Source of the DNA: Rhizobium sp. FKY42
GTDB taxonomy: Bacteria; Pseudomonadota; Alphaproteobacteria; Rhizobiales; Rhizobiaceae
Length of the DNA: 64,000 bases
Direction: 5' to 3'
Assembly: GCF_005222835.1 (NCBI RefSeq)
Contig: NZ_STGA01000028.1
Location: forward strand, 124,001 to 188,000
Positions within the stretch are counted from its first letter, which is position 1. Every line of letters begins with the position of its first letter. Below, piece after piece: positions 16,456-26,007 of this stretch. The position numbers were made by a program, and so were the translations under genes. Under the pieces are notes generated by a model. It ran no database searches. It was not told the DNA's origin and saw nothing but the letters and a program-made list of their open reading frames with translations.

Positions 16456-17478
16456 TTAGCCTCTCCAACGCCGACCTTTGGTGTTCAGGCCGAATTCATC
16501 CGGCATGCGGGCAAAGGCTGCAAGTCCGGAGAGAGCAGCCTGCGGATGCGTGACTACGAAGGTTGGAATCTGGCGCATCAGGCCGTTGTGCGGCGCCTTG
16601 TCCTCGAAGGCGGTGCGGAACTCCGGCCAGCGGAAGGCTGGAATGATCTTCTGGCTGATACCGCCCGCCAGATAGACGCCGCCCTTTGCCATCATGATCA
16701 GCGCCAGATCGCCCGCATAGCGACCGATATAGGTGACGAACAGCGACAGCGTTTCGGTGGCCTGCGCGTCGGACTTCGCAAGGCCGTGCGAAGTGATATC
16801 CGCCGGATCGGTGAACTTCGGCTCTATGCCATCCGCCGTGCAGAGCGCCCGGTAAAGATTGACGAGACCACGACCACACAAGATCTGCTCCGCAGCCACA
16901 CGACCTTCGATCCGCTCGATATGCGGGAAGATCTGCAGGTCGCGCTCGCTGCGAGGGCCGAGATCCACATGGCCGCCTTCGGCCGGGATGGGAAACCACA
17001 TATCGCGGGCGCGCAGCAGGCCTGCAACACCCAGACCCGTTCCGGGACCCATGACGACGCGAGAGGCAATCTGTGCCTCGTGCGCAGGCCCGATCGGCTC
17101 GCGATAATCCGGCGTCAAGGTCGCCGCGGCCAAGGCCTGCGCCTCGAAATCGTTGATGACAAGCACATCCTTGAAACCGAGGTCGGCGATCATGGTCTTT
17201 GGCCGCACCACCCAGTCGCAATTGGTCAGCGCGATCTCATCGCCTTCGATCGGACCGGCAATCGCCAGAATCGCAGAGCGCGGCTTCTGATTCGCATTCG
17301 GCAAGATTTCACGGGCGAGCGCATCATCAATGTTGGCGAAGTCTGCCGTGCGCACATTGGGAAACTGCTGCGGCTCTGTTTTCGCGTCCGACAGGATCCA
17401 AAAGCGGGCATTGGTACCACCGATGTCGCCGATCAGGATCGGGAAGGCCAGAGTTTCGCTCTCGGATGCGTTTGCCAT
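16456..17478 (-). CDS. glk: Glucokinase
   Basis: 340 residues of the bacterial Glk family (ATP-dependent, hexokinase fold). The phosphate-binding motif [12 protein letters not shown] lies near residue 18; NDFEAQALA (catalytic Asp), [11 protein letters not shown] (adenosine-binding loop), EGGHVDLGP (glucose-binding Glu/His) and [11 protein letters not shown] follow. It feeds glucose into central metabolism in the cytosol. mgsA lies 13 bases upstream on the same strand, so an operon pairs glucose entry with the methylglyoxal bypass. Confidence 0.95.
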   Translation of the reverse strand: MANASESETLAFPILIGDIGGTNARFWILSDAKTEPQQFPNVRTADFANIDDALAREILPNANQKPRSAILAIAGPIEGDEIALTNCDWVVRPKTMIADLGFKDVLVINDFEAQALAAATLTPDYREPIGPAHEAQIASRVVMGPGTGLGVAGLLRARDMWFPIPAEGGHVDLGPRSERDLQIFPHIERIEGRVAAEQILCGRGLVNLYRALCTADGIEPKFTDPADITSHGLAKSDAQATETLSLFVTYIGRYAGDLALIMMAKGGVYLAGGISQKIIPAFRWPEFRTAFEDKAPHNGLMRQIPTFVVTHPQAALSGLAAFARMPDEFGLNTKGRRWRG

Positions 17479-17491
17479 CAGAAAATCCGTA

Positions 17492-17872
17492 TCAGGTCAG
17501 TTGAAAATCGATCAGCTTTTCAGCCGTTGCGCGGTTCAGCGCCATGGGAATGTCGTAGACGGTCGCCAGGCGCGTCAGCGCCTTCACGTCAACATCATGC
17601 GGCAGCGGCGTCAATGGATCGGTGAAAAAGATCAGCATGCTGACTTCTCCGGTCGCGATCATCGCACCGATCTGCTGGTCACCGCCCAGTGGTCCGCTTT
17701 TCAGGCGCGTTACGTCCAGCGTCGGGCACGCCTCCAGCACGCGTCCGCCGGTGGTGCCCGTCGCTACAATGCGAAATCGGGAGAGAGCGACCTGATGCCG
17801 CCGGGCAAACTCCGCCATCTCGGCCTTTTTCTGGTCATGCGCAATCAGCGCGATACAGGGTCTGTCAGACAT
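17492..17872 (-). CDS. mgsA: Methylglyoxal synthase
   Basis: 126 residues. It converts dihydroxyacetone phosphate to methylglyoxal, a bypass that relieves sugar-phosphate stress. Motifs are [35 protein letters not shown] (phosphate binding) and [20 protein letters not shown] with the catalytic Asp region. The start at 17872 is chosen because GGAGG lies 7 bases upstream; the frame extends five codons further. It is followed closely by glk. Confidence 0.95.
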   Translation of the reverse strand: MSDRPCIALIAHDQKKAEMAEFARRHQVALSRFRIVATGTTGGRVLEACPTLDVTRLKSGPLGGDQQIGAMIATGEVSMLIFFTDPLTPLPHDVDVKALTRLATVYDIPMALNRATAEKLIDFQLT

Positions 17873-17975
17873 TAGACCGCCTCCCATTCGTCAGAGCGCA
17901 CGGGTTCCTCCCATGCCCACTGGCTGTATCTATACCGAACCACCGGGACATGGGAAGGATTTAAACCGATTATAA

Positions 17976-18992
17976 TCAGGGTTTGGCGCGCGGTGAAGGT
18001 GCGCTATCGGGCAGATCAGGCATGTCGTCATCACCCATGGGTGCAAGCGCCGATGCAGGTGCCGCCTGCGGACGGGTTCCTGCCACCGCATTACGGTTGG
18101 CGGGCGCGTTCAGTACCACGGCGCATTCCTTCGGCAGATCGGATAGCATCATGGGGCGCGGCGGCTTGGGCGGCGGGGCGTTCGGGTCCTTCTTCGGCTT
18201 GGCCCAGGGCTCATCGGTAAACCACCAGGCGAGAGACTTGTCGCAGCCATCACCCGCGGCGACCGCTGCCTGCGGCTTGCAGCTTGCCACCCCTGCCGGG
18301 CAGGACAGACGAATATGGAAGTGCTCGTCATGACCGTAGGCCGGACGCACCTTGCCGAGATTGCTGCGGTCTCCGGTCCAGCTGTCGCAAAGCTTCTTCT
18401 TGATCGCCGGATTGACGAATATGCGCTCCACCTGCGGATAGCTTGCCGCCGTCATCACCAGTTTTGCTGCAGTGGAGGTGAATTTGCGGCTGTCGGTGGT
18501 CAGAAACTTCGACTTGTCGAGCATGGAGGTGAAAGGAATTGTTTCCCGCTGTTCCGGCGTCAGGCGTTTCTCCGGCATGGGCGTGAACCACACATCGACA
18601 TCCAGCCCCAACTGATGGGAAGCGTGGCCGAAGGGCATTGGTCCGCCGCGCGGCTGAGACATGTCGCCCACCAGAATCCCCTTGCCCCAGCCAAGACGAA
18701 CCGCATCGTCGGCCAGTTGCTTCAGCGTCGCAACAGTCTGCGGCATGCCCCAGTGACGATTGCGGGAAAGGCGCATGGCCTGCCAGTTCGGCCCGTCATC
18801 TGGAAGCGCCACGGCACCGGCCACGCAGCCCTTGGCATAGGAGCCGATCGGCGTCGGCACCCCCGCGCTTGGCAGGGTCACGGCACCAAAGGCCTGTTTG
18901 GCGGGTTGATCCGCCATGGCCGCCGGGATCGATAGAGAAAGCGAAAGCACGCCCAGCAAGCCAGCTTTCAGAACGGTCGTCATTGAAGTCAT
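17976..18992 (-). CDS. mepA: Penicillin-insensitive murein endopeptidase
   Basis: 338 residues with a signal peptide (VLKAGLLGVLSLSLSIPAAMA, cleavage about residue 27). It is a periplasmic LAS-type zinc metallopeptidase that cuts D-Ala-mDAP crosslinks. Zinc ligands are seen in GHASHQLGLDVDVWF (His and Asp) and in GHDEHFHIRLSCP (His-x-His). Cysteines in the C-terminal half may form disulfides as in E. coli MepA. The Pro-rich C-terminal tail (about 70 residues) is longer than in E. coli. It is a single gene, divergent from the yej operon. Confidence 0.93.
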   Translation of the reverse strand: MTSMTTVLKAGLLGVLSLSLSIPAAMADQPAKQAFGAVTLPSAGVPTPIGSYAKGCVAGAVALPDDGPNWQAMRLSRNRHWGMPQTVATLKQLADDAVRLGWGKGILVGDMSQPRGGPMPFGHASHQLGLDVDVWFTPMPEKRLTPEQRETIPFTSMLDKSKFLTTDSRKFTSTAAKLVMTAASYPQVERIFVNPAIKKKLCDSWTGDRSNLGKVRPAYGHDEHFHIRLSCPAGVASCKPQAAVAAGDGCDKSLAWWFTDEPWAKPKKDPNAPPPKPPRPMMLSDLPKECAVVLNAPANRNAVAGTRPQAAPASALAPMGDDDMPDLPDSAPSPRAKP

Positions 18993-19207
18993 GCGCAGGG
19001 AACCTGAGTTTTATCGGCCAGCAGATCAAGCCGTACCGTTTCGTTTCTAAACTGATTTGCCCGTTTGGTGAATCATTGACGCATAAACCGGGGCCGATTG
19101 AGGGCAAAGCCTTCGGCAGTAAACCGATGGTGAGGCAAGAAGACTGTTATTTGGACATAATTGCCCTATGCTTCATCGACATAACAAGAATGAAAGGGGC
19201 AGCCCGA

Positions 19208-21040
19208 ATGAATTTGGCGCAGTTTCGAAATGGGGCGCTGGCGCTCGCAGTGCTGGCAATGATGGCGTCTCCGGCCGATCTCCATGCCCAGGACCAGCCT
19301 CAGTGGCGTCACGCGATCGGCGTTCTCGAGCCGCCAAAACTGCCCGCGGATTTCAAGCGCCTGCCCTATGTGAACCCGGATGCGCCGAAGCAGGGGGAAC
19401 TGAGGCTTGCCGATGAAGGCACCTATGACAGCTTCAATCCACTGGCCGACAAAGGCAATCCGGCAGCGGGTGTCGGGATCGTCTTCGATACGCTTTTGAA
19501 GCAGTCGGAAGACGAGATCGGCGTGAGCTACGGCCTGCTGGCGGAGGCCCTGTCATTTCCCGAGGACCGCTCGTCGGTGACATTCCGTCTACGCCCAGAA
19601 GCAAAATGGGCCGATGGAAAACCGGTGACGCCGGATGATGTGGTGTTCAGCTTCCAGAGCGCCAAGGCCAACAGCAATGTTCTGGCGAACTACTACCGTC
19701 ATGTAACAAGCGCGGAAAAAACCGGCGAGCGGGAAGTGACCTTCCGCTTCGACGAGAAGAACAACAAGGAATTGCCCGCTATCGTCGGGGATTTTCCGAT
19801 TCTGCCCAAGCATTGGTATGAAGGCAAGGATGCCAAGGGCTTCGCGCGCGATATCTCCAAAGGAAGTCTGGAGCCGCCCATGGGGTCTGGCCCCTACAAG
19901 ATCGCCAGCTTCCAGGCCGGCTCCACAATCCGGTACGAATTGCGTGACGACTATTGGGGCAAGGATCTGCCGATCAATATCGGCCAGAACAATTTCCGGG
20001 TAATTTCCTACACCTATTTCGCCGATTACGATGTGGCCTTGGAAGCCTTCCGCGCCGGGCAGATCGATTATCGGCAGGAAAACAGTTCCAGCCGCTGGGC
20101 AACACGATATGATTTCGATGCGGTCAAGGATGGGCGTGTAAAGCGTGAGGCGCTGAAGAACGAGTTTCGCGCCAAGGGCGTCATGCAGGCCTATGTGCCG
20201 AACCTGCGCCGCGACCAGTTCAAGGATGCGCGCGTCCGCGAGGCGCTGAACTATGCCTATGACTTCGAGGACCTGAATAAGAATTTGGCTTTTGGTGGCC
20301 TGAACCGTGTGGACAGTTTCTTCTGGGGAACGGATCTGGCCGCCAAGGGACTTCCGCAAGGCAAGGAACTGGAGATCCTCACCGGCCTGAAAGACAAGAT
20401 TCCGGCCCGTGTCTTCACCGAGCCCTACACCAATCCGGTCAATGGCGATCCGCAAAAGGTGCGGGATAACCTGCGCAAGGCAGTCGAACTCTTCAAGCAG
20501 GCAGGCTGGGAGCTTAAGGGCAACCGGATGGTCAATACCAAGACCGGTCAACAGATGAGCTTCGAGATACTGCTGAACAGCCCGTCCATGGAACGGACGG
20601 TTCTTCCCTATGTGGCAAGCCTGAAGAAGATTGGTATCGATGCGCGCATTCGCACCGTGGATTCGTCGCAATATGTCAATCGCGTCCGCAGCTTCGACTT
20701 CGACATGGTCTTCGGCGTCTGGGCGCAGACCATGAACCCCGGCAACGAGCAGGCCGGATATTGGGGTTCGGAAGCCGCAAACCAGACCGGTTCGCGCAAT
20801 CTTGCCGGCATTGCAGACCCGGCCATCGACCGGATTATCCGGCTCATCATCACTGCGCCAACACGCGAGGATCAGGTTGCCGCGGTCCATGCGCTCGATC
20901 GCGTGCTGCTGGCGAACCACTTCGTCATCCCGATGTTCTATTCCGGTGAAACGCGCATTGCCTATTGGAGCAAGCTCGTCCGCCCCGATCCTTTGCCCGA
21001 ATACGGCATCGGATTCCCGACCCTCTGGTGGGCGAAGTAA
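19208..21040 (+). CDS. yejA: Oligopeptide ABC transporter, periplasmic binding protein (YejA type)
   Basis: 610 residues: an SBP family 5 protein with signal peptide (GALALAVLAMMASPADLHA). It delivers peptides (in enterics, also microcin C and defensive peptides) to the YejBE-F transporter. Typical family features are DAPKQGELRLADEGTYDSFNPL near the N-terminus, VTFRLRPEAKWADGKPVTPDDVVFSF and ARVREALNYAYDFE. The start at 19208 is chosen because AGGGG lies 8 bases upstream; an ATG at 19190 is also in frame. It heads the yejABE-F operon and is followed by a stable hairpin. Confidence 0.92.
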   Translation: MNLAQFRNGALALAVLAMMASPADLHAQDQPQWRHAIGVLEPPKLPADFKRLPYVNPDAPKQGELRLADEGTYDSFNPLADKGNPAAGVGIVFDTLLKQSEDEIGVSYGLLAEALSFPEDRSSVTFRLRPEAKWADGKPVTPDDVVFSFQSAKANSNVLANYYRHVTSAEKTGEREVTFRFDEKNNKELPAIVGDFPILPKHWYEGKDAKGFARDISKGSLEPPMGSGPYKIASFQAGSTIRYELRDDYWGKDLPINIGQNNFRVISYTYFADYDVALEAFRAGQIDYRQENSSSRWATRYDFDAVKDGRVKREALKNEFRAKGVMQAYVPNLRRDQFKDARVREALNYAYDFEDLNKNLAFGGLNRVDSFFWGTDLAAKGLPQGKELEILTGLKDKIPARVFTEPYTNPVNGDPQKVRDNLRKAVELFKQAGWELKGNRMVNTKTGQQMSFEILLNSPSMERTVLPYVASLKKIGIDARIRTVDSSQYVNRVRSFDFDMVFGVWAQTMNPGNEQAGYWGSEAANQTGSRNLAGIADPAIDRIIRLIITAPTREDQVAAVHALDRVLLANHFVIPMFYSGETRIAYWSKLVRPDPLPEYGIGFPTLWWAK

Positions 21041-21048
21041 ACTTCAGC

Positions 21049-21078
21049 GGCGCAAGCCCGGTTCAAGCTGCTTGCGCC
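21049..21078 (+). other. Intercistronic hairpin between yejA and yejB
   Basis: A perfect 9-bp stem (GGCGCAAGC / GCTTGCGCC) with a 12-base loop, 8 bases after the yejA stop and with no T-run. Hairpins in this place commonly protect the 3' end of the binding-protein mRNA and allow its higher expression than the permease genes. Confidence 0.6.
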
Positions 21079-21200
21079 ATTCTCGCCATAGAGTCCATCT
21101 AGTCGGATGTGCTGATTCGACATGCCACCAGCGGGAGATGCTGCATTTTGACCAGGAATGAAACGCGCTGCGCAGGCGCCAGCCAGACGGGCCAGCGCTA

Positions 21201-22283
21201 ATGGGAGCCTATATCCTTCGCCGCATTCTGCTGATGATTCCGACAATGATCGGCATCATGGGCATCTCATTCCTTGTAGTACAATTTGCTCCGGGCGGTC
21301 CGGTAGAACAGGTCATTGCGCAATTGCAGGGCTCCGATAGCGGCGACCGGCTCTCGGGCGGAGGTTCGGAAAGCCTGCAGGCCGGTGGCGGAGACGAAGC
21401 GCGTTATCGCGGCGGTCAGGGTCTGGATCCGGAGCTGATTGCCAAGCTCGAGAAGCAGTTCGGCTTTGACAAACCGCCGCTGGAACGCTTTCTGGAAATG
21501 ATGTGGAACTATATCCGCTTCGATTTCGGCGAAAGCTTTTTCCGCAATTCCTCGGTGCTCGATCTCATTATCGACAAGCTGCCCGTCTCCATGTCACTGG
21601 GCGTGTGGATTCTGATCGTGTCCTACATGGTCTCCATTCCGCTCGGCATCCGCAAGGCAGTGAAGGATGGTTCGGCTTTCGATGTATGGACCTCCGGCGT
21701 CATCATCATTGGCTATGCTGTGCCGAGCTTCCTGTTCGGCATCCTGCTGATCGTGCTGTTCGCAGGCGGTTCCTTCTTCGACTGGTTCCCCTTGCGCGGC
21801 CTCGTGTCCGACAACTGGGCCGAATTGAACTGGTGGCAGAAGATCGTCGATTATTTCTGGCACCTGACGCTGCCGCTGATTGCGCTTTCGCTGTCGGCCT
21901 TTGCGACGACGACGCTTCTGACCAAGAATTCCTTCATCGACGAGATCAAGAAACAATATGTGGTGACAGCGCGCGCCAAGGGCCTGCCGGAGCACCGCGT
22001 GCTCTACGGCCATGTGTTCCGCAATGCCATGCTGATCGTGATTGCCGGTTTCCCGGCCTCCTTCATCTCGGCCTTCTTCACCGGCTCACTGTTGATCGAG
22101 AACATTTTCTCGCTCGATGGTCTGGGCCGTCTCGGCTATCTCGCCATCGTCAACCGCGACTACCCGATTGTCTTCGGCACGCTCTACATCTTCTCGCTGC
22201 TTGGCCTTGTCGTCGGGCTGATCTCGGATCTGATCTATACCTGGATCGATCCTCGCATCGATTTTGAAAAGCGGGAGGTCTGA
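21201..22283 (+). CDS. yejB: Oligopeptide ABC transporter permease (YejB type)
   Basis: 360 residues. An N-terminal membrane segment ([20 protein letters not shown]) is followed by a periplasmic loop and about five more segments. The EAA loop for contact with the ATPase reads [26 protein letters not shown] glycine/serine-rich stretch [25 protein letters not shown] (residues 49-73) sits in the first periplasmic loop, as in other YejB proteins. The stop is 2 bases before the yejE start. Confidence 0.94.
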   Translation: MGAYILRRILLMIPTMIGIMGISFLVVQFAPGGPVEQVIAQLQGSDSGDRLSGGGSESLQAGGGDEARYRGGQGLDPELIAKLEKQFGFDKPPLERFLEMMWNYIRFDFGESFFRNSSVLDLIIDKLPVSMSLGVWILIVSYMVSIPLGIRKAVKDGSAFDVWTSGVIIIGYAVPSFLFGILLIVLFAGGSFFDWFPLRGLVSDNWAELNWWQKIVDYFWHLTLPLIALSLSAFATTTLLTKNSFIDEIKKQYVVTARAKGLPEHRVLYGHVFRNAMLIVIAGFPASFISAFFTGSLLIENIFSLDGLGRLGYLAIVNRDYPIVFGTLYIFSLLGLVVGLISDLIYTWIDPRIDFEKREV

Positions 22284-22285
22284 CC

Positions 22286-23428
22286 ATGGCCTCCGTTTCA
22301 GAGCGTACCGCACCCGTTGCACCGCCCCGGCGCGGGCTTCTTTCGCCGACGAACCTTCGCCGTTGGCAGAATTTCAAGGCGAACCGGCGCGGCTACTGGT
22401 CGTTCTGGATCTTCATGGTCCTGTTCGTCCTGTCGCTTTGCGCCGAACTCATCGCCAATGACCGTCCGCTTATGGTGTCCTACAAGGGCGAAGTGCTGTT
22501 TCCCGTCGTGGTGAACTACCCGGAAGAGAAATTTGGCGGCTTCCTTGCCACGACGGATTACCGGTCCGATTACATCCAACAGGAGATTCAAGGCAATGGC
22601 TGGATGGTCTGGCCGCCGGTCCGCTATTCCTATCAGACGGTCAATTCCGAGATTCCCCATTCTGCGCCCACGCAGCCGTTCTGGCTGTTGGACAAGGCAG
22701 AGCGTTGCGCCGCCTACCCGCAAAAGGATGCTGATCCGAACTGTACGCTCGGCAACATGAACTGGCTTGGCACCGATGATCAGGCGCGCGATGTGCTGGC
22801 CCGCCTCATCTATGGCTTCCGCATCTCGGTTCTGTTCGGGTTGGCGCTCACCATCCTGTCAGCTCTGATCGGCGTCACCGCTGGGGCCATTCAGGGCTTT
22901 TTCGGCGGCTGGACCGATCTTCTGATGCAGCGTTTCATCGAGATCTGGTCGTCCATGCCGGTCCTCTACATTCTGCTCATCATTGCAGCCATTCTGCCAC
23001 CGGGCTTCTTTGTGCTGCTCGGCATCATGCTGCTGTTCCAATGGGTGGGCTTTGTCGGCGTGGTGCGAGCCGAATTCCTCAGGGCGCGCAATTTTGAATA
23101 TGTGCGTGCTGCCCGTGCGCTCGGAGTGGGTGACTGGACGATCATGTTCCGCCACCTTTTGCCAAACGCCATGGTGGCCACACTCACCTTCCTGCCATTC
23201 ATTCTTTCCGGCTCGATTGCAACGCTCACTTCGCTGGATTTCCTCGGTTTCGGAATGCCTCCGGGCTCACCTTCGCTGGGTGAAATGATTGCGCAGGGCA
23301 AGAACAACCTGCAGGCTCCGTGGCTTGGGCTCACGGCCTTCTTCTCCATGTCGGTCATGCTGTCGCTGCTCATTTTCATCGGGGAAGCCGTGCGCGACGC
23401 CTTCGACCCCCGCAAGACATTCCGGTGA
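22286..23428 (+). CDS. yejE: Oligopeptide ABC transporter permease (YejE type)
   Basis: 380 residues. A cytosolic N-terminus with NLRRWQNFKANRRGYWSF precedes the first membrane segment, followed by a large periplasmic domain with NYPEEKFGGFLATTDYRSDY typical of YejE, then five membrane segments. The EAA loop is EYVRAARALGVGDWTIMFRHLLPNAM. It pairs with YejB to form the channel. The usual next gene yejF is displaced 850 bases downstream by a toxin-antitoxin pair. Confidence 0.94.
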   Translation: MASVSERTAPVAPPRRGLLSPTNLRRWQNFKANRRGYWSFWIFMVLFVLSLCAELIANDRPLMVSYKGEVLFPVVVNYPEEKFGGFLATTDYRSDYIQQEIQGNGWMVWPPVRYSYQTVNSEIPHSAPTQPFWLLDKAERCAAYPQKDADPNCTLGNMNWLGTDDQARDVLARLIYGFRISVLFGLALTILSALIGVTAGAIQGFFGGWTDLLMQRFIEIWSSMPVLYILLIIAAILPPGFFVLLGIMLLFQWVGFVGVVRAEFLRARNFEYVRAARALGVGDWTIMFRHLLPNAMVATLTFLPFILSGSIATLTSLDFLGFGMPPGSPSLGEMIAQGKNNLQAPWLGLTAFFSMSVMLSLLIFIGEAVRDAFDPRKTFR

Positions 23429-23501
23429 GCGTGATGGGTCGCGTTATTCTTGCAGCAGGTCTATATTGGCAAAGGCGTTACGGATGCCGGAGGTCATTTG
23501 G

Positions 23502-23792
23502 ATGAACAAGGTTGTTCTGGAGCACTACCCTATCGCCCAACTGCCGGAAGATATGCGGGCGGGGTTACCCGTCGCGGAATCGGCCCGTGTTACCGTTGAA
23601 GTCATCCCGACGGAAGTGAACCCTCTGAAGGCGTTTTTCGGCCTGAGGGATGAGGAGGTTGATGTAAGCGATAACCTCATGAAGCTTCTGCAGCATCGGC
23701 AGGATTATCCCGAGCGCTATAATCATGGTACGTCCATGGCTGAAGCGGTGCAGCGCATTCGCGAGCTGCGCGATGAGTGGGATGACGAATGA
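23502..23792 (+). CDS. Putative antitoxin of a PIN-type toxin-antitoxin pair
   Basis: 96 residues, not assignable to a named antitoxin family by eye. The N-terminal part (VLEHYPIAQLPEDMRAGLPVAESARVTVEVIP) looks like the short DNA-binding or strand-rich domain of antitoxins that begin YPxxxLPEDxR. The C-terminal part is acidic and helical (MAEAVQRIRELRDEWDDE), as expected for the toxin-neutralising tail. GGAGG lies 8 bases before the ATG at 23502. Its stop overlaps the PIN gene by 4 bases (ATGA). It lies 73 bases after yejE. Confidence 0.72.
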   Translation: MNKVVLEHYPIAQLPEDMRAGLPVAESARVTVEVIPTEVNPLKAFFGLRDEEVDVSDNLMKLLQHRQDYPERYNHGTSMAEAVQRIRELRDEWDDE

Positions 23793-24286
23793 CGTCATCT
23801 ACCTGCCTATACCTCGACACCAATATCCTCATTCTGCTGAAAGAGGTTCAGGGGCCGGAGCAGGAAGGTCTCGTTGCTTTCCTGACCGCCTGCCGCATGT
23901 TCGGAAACATCCCCTTCACAAGCACGCTGACCTACAGCGAACTGCTGGTGAAGCCGCTGGCCAATGGAAATCGCGATCTCATCGAAACCTACGAAAGCTG
24001 GATGGGAGGCGGTTACTGGCTGCAGAACGTTCCGCTATCGCCGGAGGTTCTTTTGACAGCCTCGCTCATCAGAGCAGGTTCACGCAAGACAAAGCTTCCC
24101 GACGCAATCCACCTCGCAAGTGCCATCTTCGCGGGATGCAGCACCTTCCTCTCAGCCGATACGGGTCTATCCGACATTGACGAACTCATTCACCCGTTGC
24201 GCGGCAAACTGCCGATCAAACCCTTGAAGGTTCTGCGTCCCGACGTTGAAACCCTCTCGTCTCTTACAGCAAGCCTTTCATCATGA
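23789..24286 (+). CDS. PIN-domain ribonuclease toxin (VapC-like)
   Basis: 165 residues. The PIN nuclease acidic residues are all visible: Asp in LYLDTNIL (about 10), Glu in LTYSELLV (about 51), Asp in KLPDAIHLASA (about 103) and Asp in LSADTGLS (about 122). VapC-type toxins cut tRNA or rRNA when the antitoxin is lost. The start overlaps the antitoxin stop and the stop overlaps the yejF start, each by 4 bases, so it is translationally locked into the yej operon. The RNA target cannot be predicted. The C-terminal extension of about 30 residues beyond the PIN core is unusual but modest. Confidence 0.85.
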   Translation: MTSSTCLYLDTNILILLKEVQGPEQEGLVAFLTACRMFGNIPFTSTLTYSELLVKPLANGNRDLIETYESWMGGGYWLQNVPLSPEVLLTASLIRAGSRKTKLPDAIHLASAIFAGCSTFLSADTGLSDIDELIHPLRGKLPIKPLKVLRPDVETLSSLTASLSS

Positions 24287-25911
24287 CCGACGCCCTCCTC
24301 TCGATCCGAGATCTATCCGTCGCGTTCCATCAGGGTGGCCATGAGTCGCTGGCGGTGGATCGCGTTTCCTTCGATATCCAGCCCGGCGAAGTGGTGGCGC
24401 TGGTGGGCGAATCCGGTTCCGGCAAGTCGGTCACCGCCAATTCGGTGCTGAAGCTACTGCCCTATCCCTCGGCCAGCCATCCGTCCGGTTCCATCCTGTT
24501 CGAAGGCCGGGACATGTTGACGGCAGACGATGCAGAGCTTCGCCATGTGCGCGGCAACGACATTACCATGATCTTTCAGGAGCCGATGACCTCGCTCAAT
24601 CCGCTGCACACGATCGAACAGCAGGTGGCAGAAATTCTGGAACTGCATCAGGCCATGACGGGGGATGCGGCGCGTGCCCGTGTCATCGAGCTTCTCAATC
24701 AGGTCGGCATTCGCGAACCGGAAAAACGGCTGAAGGCCTATCCGCACGAGCTTTCCGGCGGTCAGCGTCAGCGTGTGATGATTGCCATGGCGCTTGCCAA
24801 CCGCCCCAAGCTGCTGATCGCCGATGAGCCGACCACAGCACTGGATGTGACCGTTCAGGCGCAGATCCTGGAGCTTCTGAAGAAACTTCAGCACGACTAC
24901 GGCATGTCCATCCTGTTCATCACCCACGATCTGGGCATCGTCCGGCGCTTTGCCGACCGTGTCTGCGTCATGACCAAGGGCAGGATTGTCGAGCAAGGAG
25001 CGGTCGCCGATGTGTTCGAGCGTCCGGCCCATGAATACACCCGCCATCTTCTGGATTCCGAACCGCGCGGTGAGCCGCCCGCCGCCGATCCGTCCCGCGC
25101 CGTCGTCATGGAAGGCAAGGAGATCCGCGTCTGGTTCCCCATCAAGGCAGGCTTCCTGCGCCGCGTGGTGGATCATGTAAAGGCGGTGGACGGCATTGAT
25201 GTAACGCTCCGCGCCGGTGAAACGGTCGGCATCGTCGGCGAATCCGGGTCCGGCAAGACGACGCTCGGCCTGGCGCTGGCGCGGCTCATTTCCAGCCAGG
25301 GCCGTATCAGCTTCATCGGCAAGGACATTAACGCCTACACCTTCAAGCAGATGCGCCCCTTGCGCGACCGCTTGCAGGTGGTGTTTCAGGACCCATACGG
25401 TTCGCTCAGCCCCCGCATGTCGGTCAGCGATATCATTGCCGAAGGGCTACGGGTGCATCAGCCGCAGCTTTCCTTTGCGGAGCGCGACCGGCAGGTTTCA
25501 TGGTCGCTGGAGGAAGTGGGGCTTGATCCCGCCACCCGCTGGCGTTTCCCGCATGAGTTTTCAGGCGGCCAGCGCCAGCGTATCGCCATTGCCCGCGCCA
25601 TGGTGCTGAAGCCGCGCTTCGTCATGCTGGATGAGCCGACCTCGGCGCTGGACATGACGGTTCAGGCGCAGGTGGTGGACCTGCTGCGCGACCTTCAGCA
25701 AAAGCATGATCTCGCCTATCTCTTCATCAGCCACGATCTGAAGGTGGTGAAGGCGCTTGCCAACCACGTCATTGTCATGCGCTCCGGCAAGGTCATGGAA
25801 GAAGGTCCGTCATCGCAAATCTTCGCCGAGCCGAAGAACGATTATACGAAGGCGCTGATGGCCGCCGCTTTCAATCTCAAAGCCGTGCGGACGCAAGCCG
25901 TTTCGCAATAA
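24283..25911 (+). CDS. yejF: Oligopeptide ABC transporter, duplicated ATPase (YejF type)
   Basis: 542 residues with two complete ATPase domains. Domain 1 (1-260) has Walker A GESGSGKSVT, signature LSGGQRQRVMIAMALA and Walker B LLIADEPTTALD. Domain 2 (285-540) has GESGSGKTTL, FSGGQRQRIAIARAMV and FVMLDEPTSALD. It powers uptake by YejBE at the inner face of the membrane. The start overlaps the PIN toxin stop by ATGA, so its translation probably depends on ribosomes finishing the toxin gene. Confidence 0.95.
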   Translation: MTDALLSIRDLSVAFHQGGHESLAVDRVSFDIQPGEVVALVGESGSGKSVTANSVLKLLPYPSASHPSGSILFEGRDMLTADDAELRHVRGNDITMIFQEPMTSLNPLHTIEQQVAEILELHQAMTGDAARARVIELLNQVGIREPEKRLKAYPHELSGGQRQRVMIAMALANRPKLLIADEPTTALDVTVQAQILELLKKLQHDYGMSILFITHDLGIVRRFADRVCVMTKGRIVEQGAVADVFERPAHEYTRHLLDSEPRGEPPAADPSRAVVMEGKEIRVWFPIKAGFLRRVVDHVKAVDGIDVTLRAGETVGIVGESGSGKTTLGLALARLISSQGRISFIGKDINAYTFKQMRPLRDRLQVVFQDPYGSLSPRMSVSDIIAEGLRVHQPQLSFAERDRQVSWSLEEVGLDPATRWRFPHEFSGGQRQRIAIARAMVLKPRFVMLDEPTSALDMTVQAQVVDLLRDLQQKHDLAYLFISHDLKVVKALANHVIVMRSGKVMEEGPSSQIFAEPKNDYTKALMAAAFNLKAVRTQAVSQ

Positions 25912-25937
25912 CCATTGTCCGGCGAGTTCTTGTTGCC

Positions 25938-25963
25938 GGAACCATTTCCGATTTCATGTCGTT
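25938..25963 (+). promoter_or_regulatory. EcfG-type general stress promoter
   Basis: GGAAC (25938-25942), exactly 17 bases, then CGTT (25960-25963): a full match to the alphaproteobacterial EcfG consensus. It lies 44 bases upstream of the ATG of the 98-aa membrane protein gene and just after yejF, giving that gene its own stress promoter. Confidence 0.7.
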
Positions 25964-26007
25964 CGCTCTCCAGATCGCGCAATCACCGCGCTTTGGAGGA
26001 ATTCGAC

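Noticed and set aside
18638..19207. In-frame upstream extension of yejA
   Set aside because: Antisense to mepA and lacks a signal peptide; the SD and signal peptide point to 19208.
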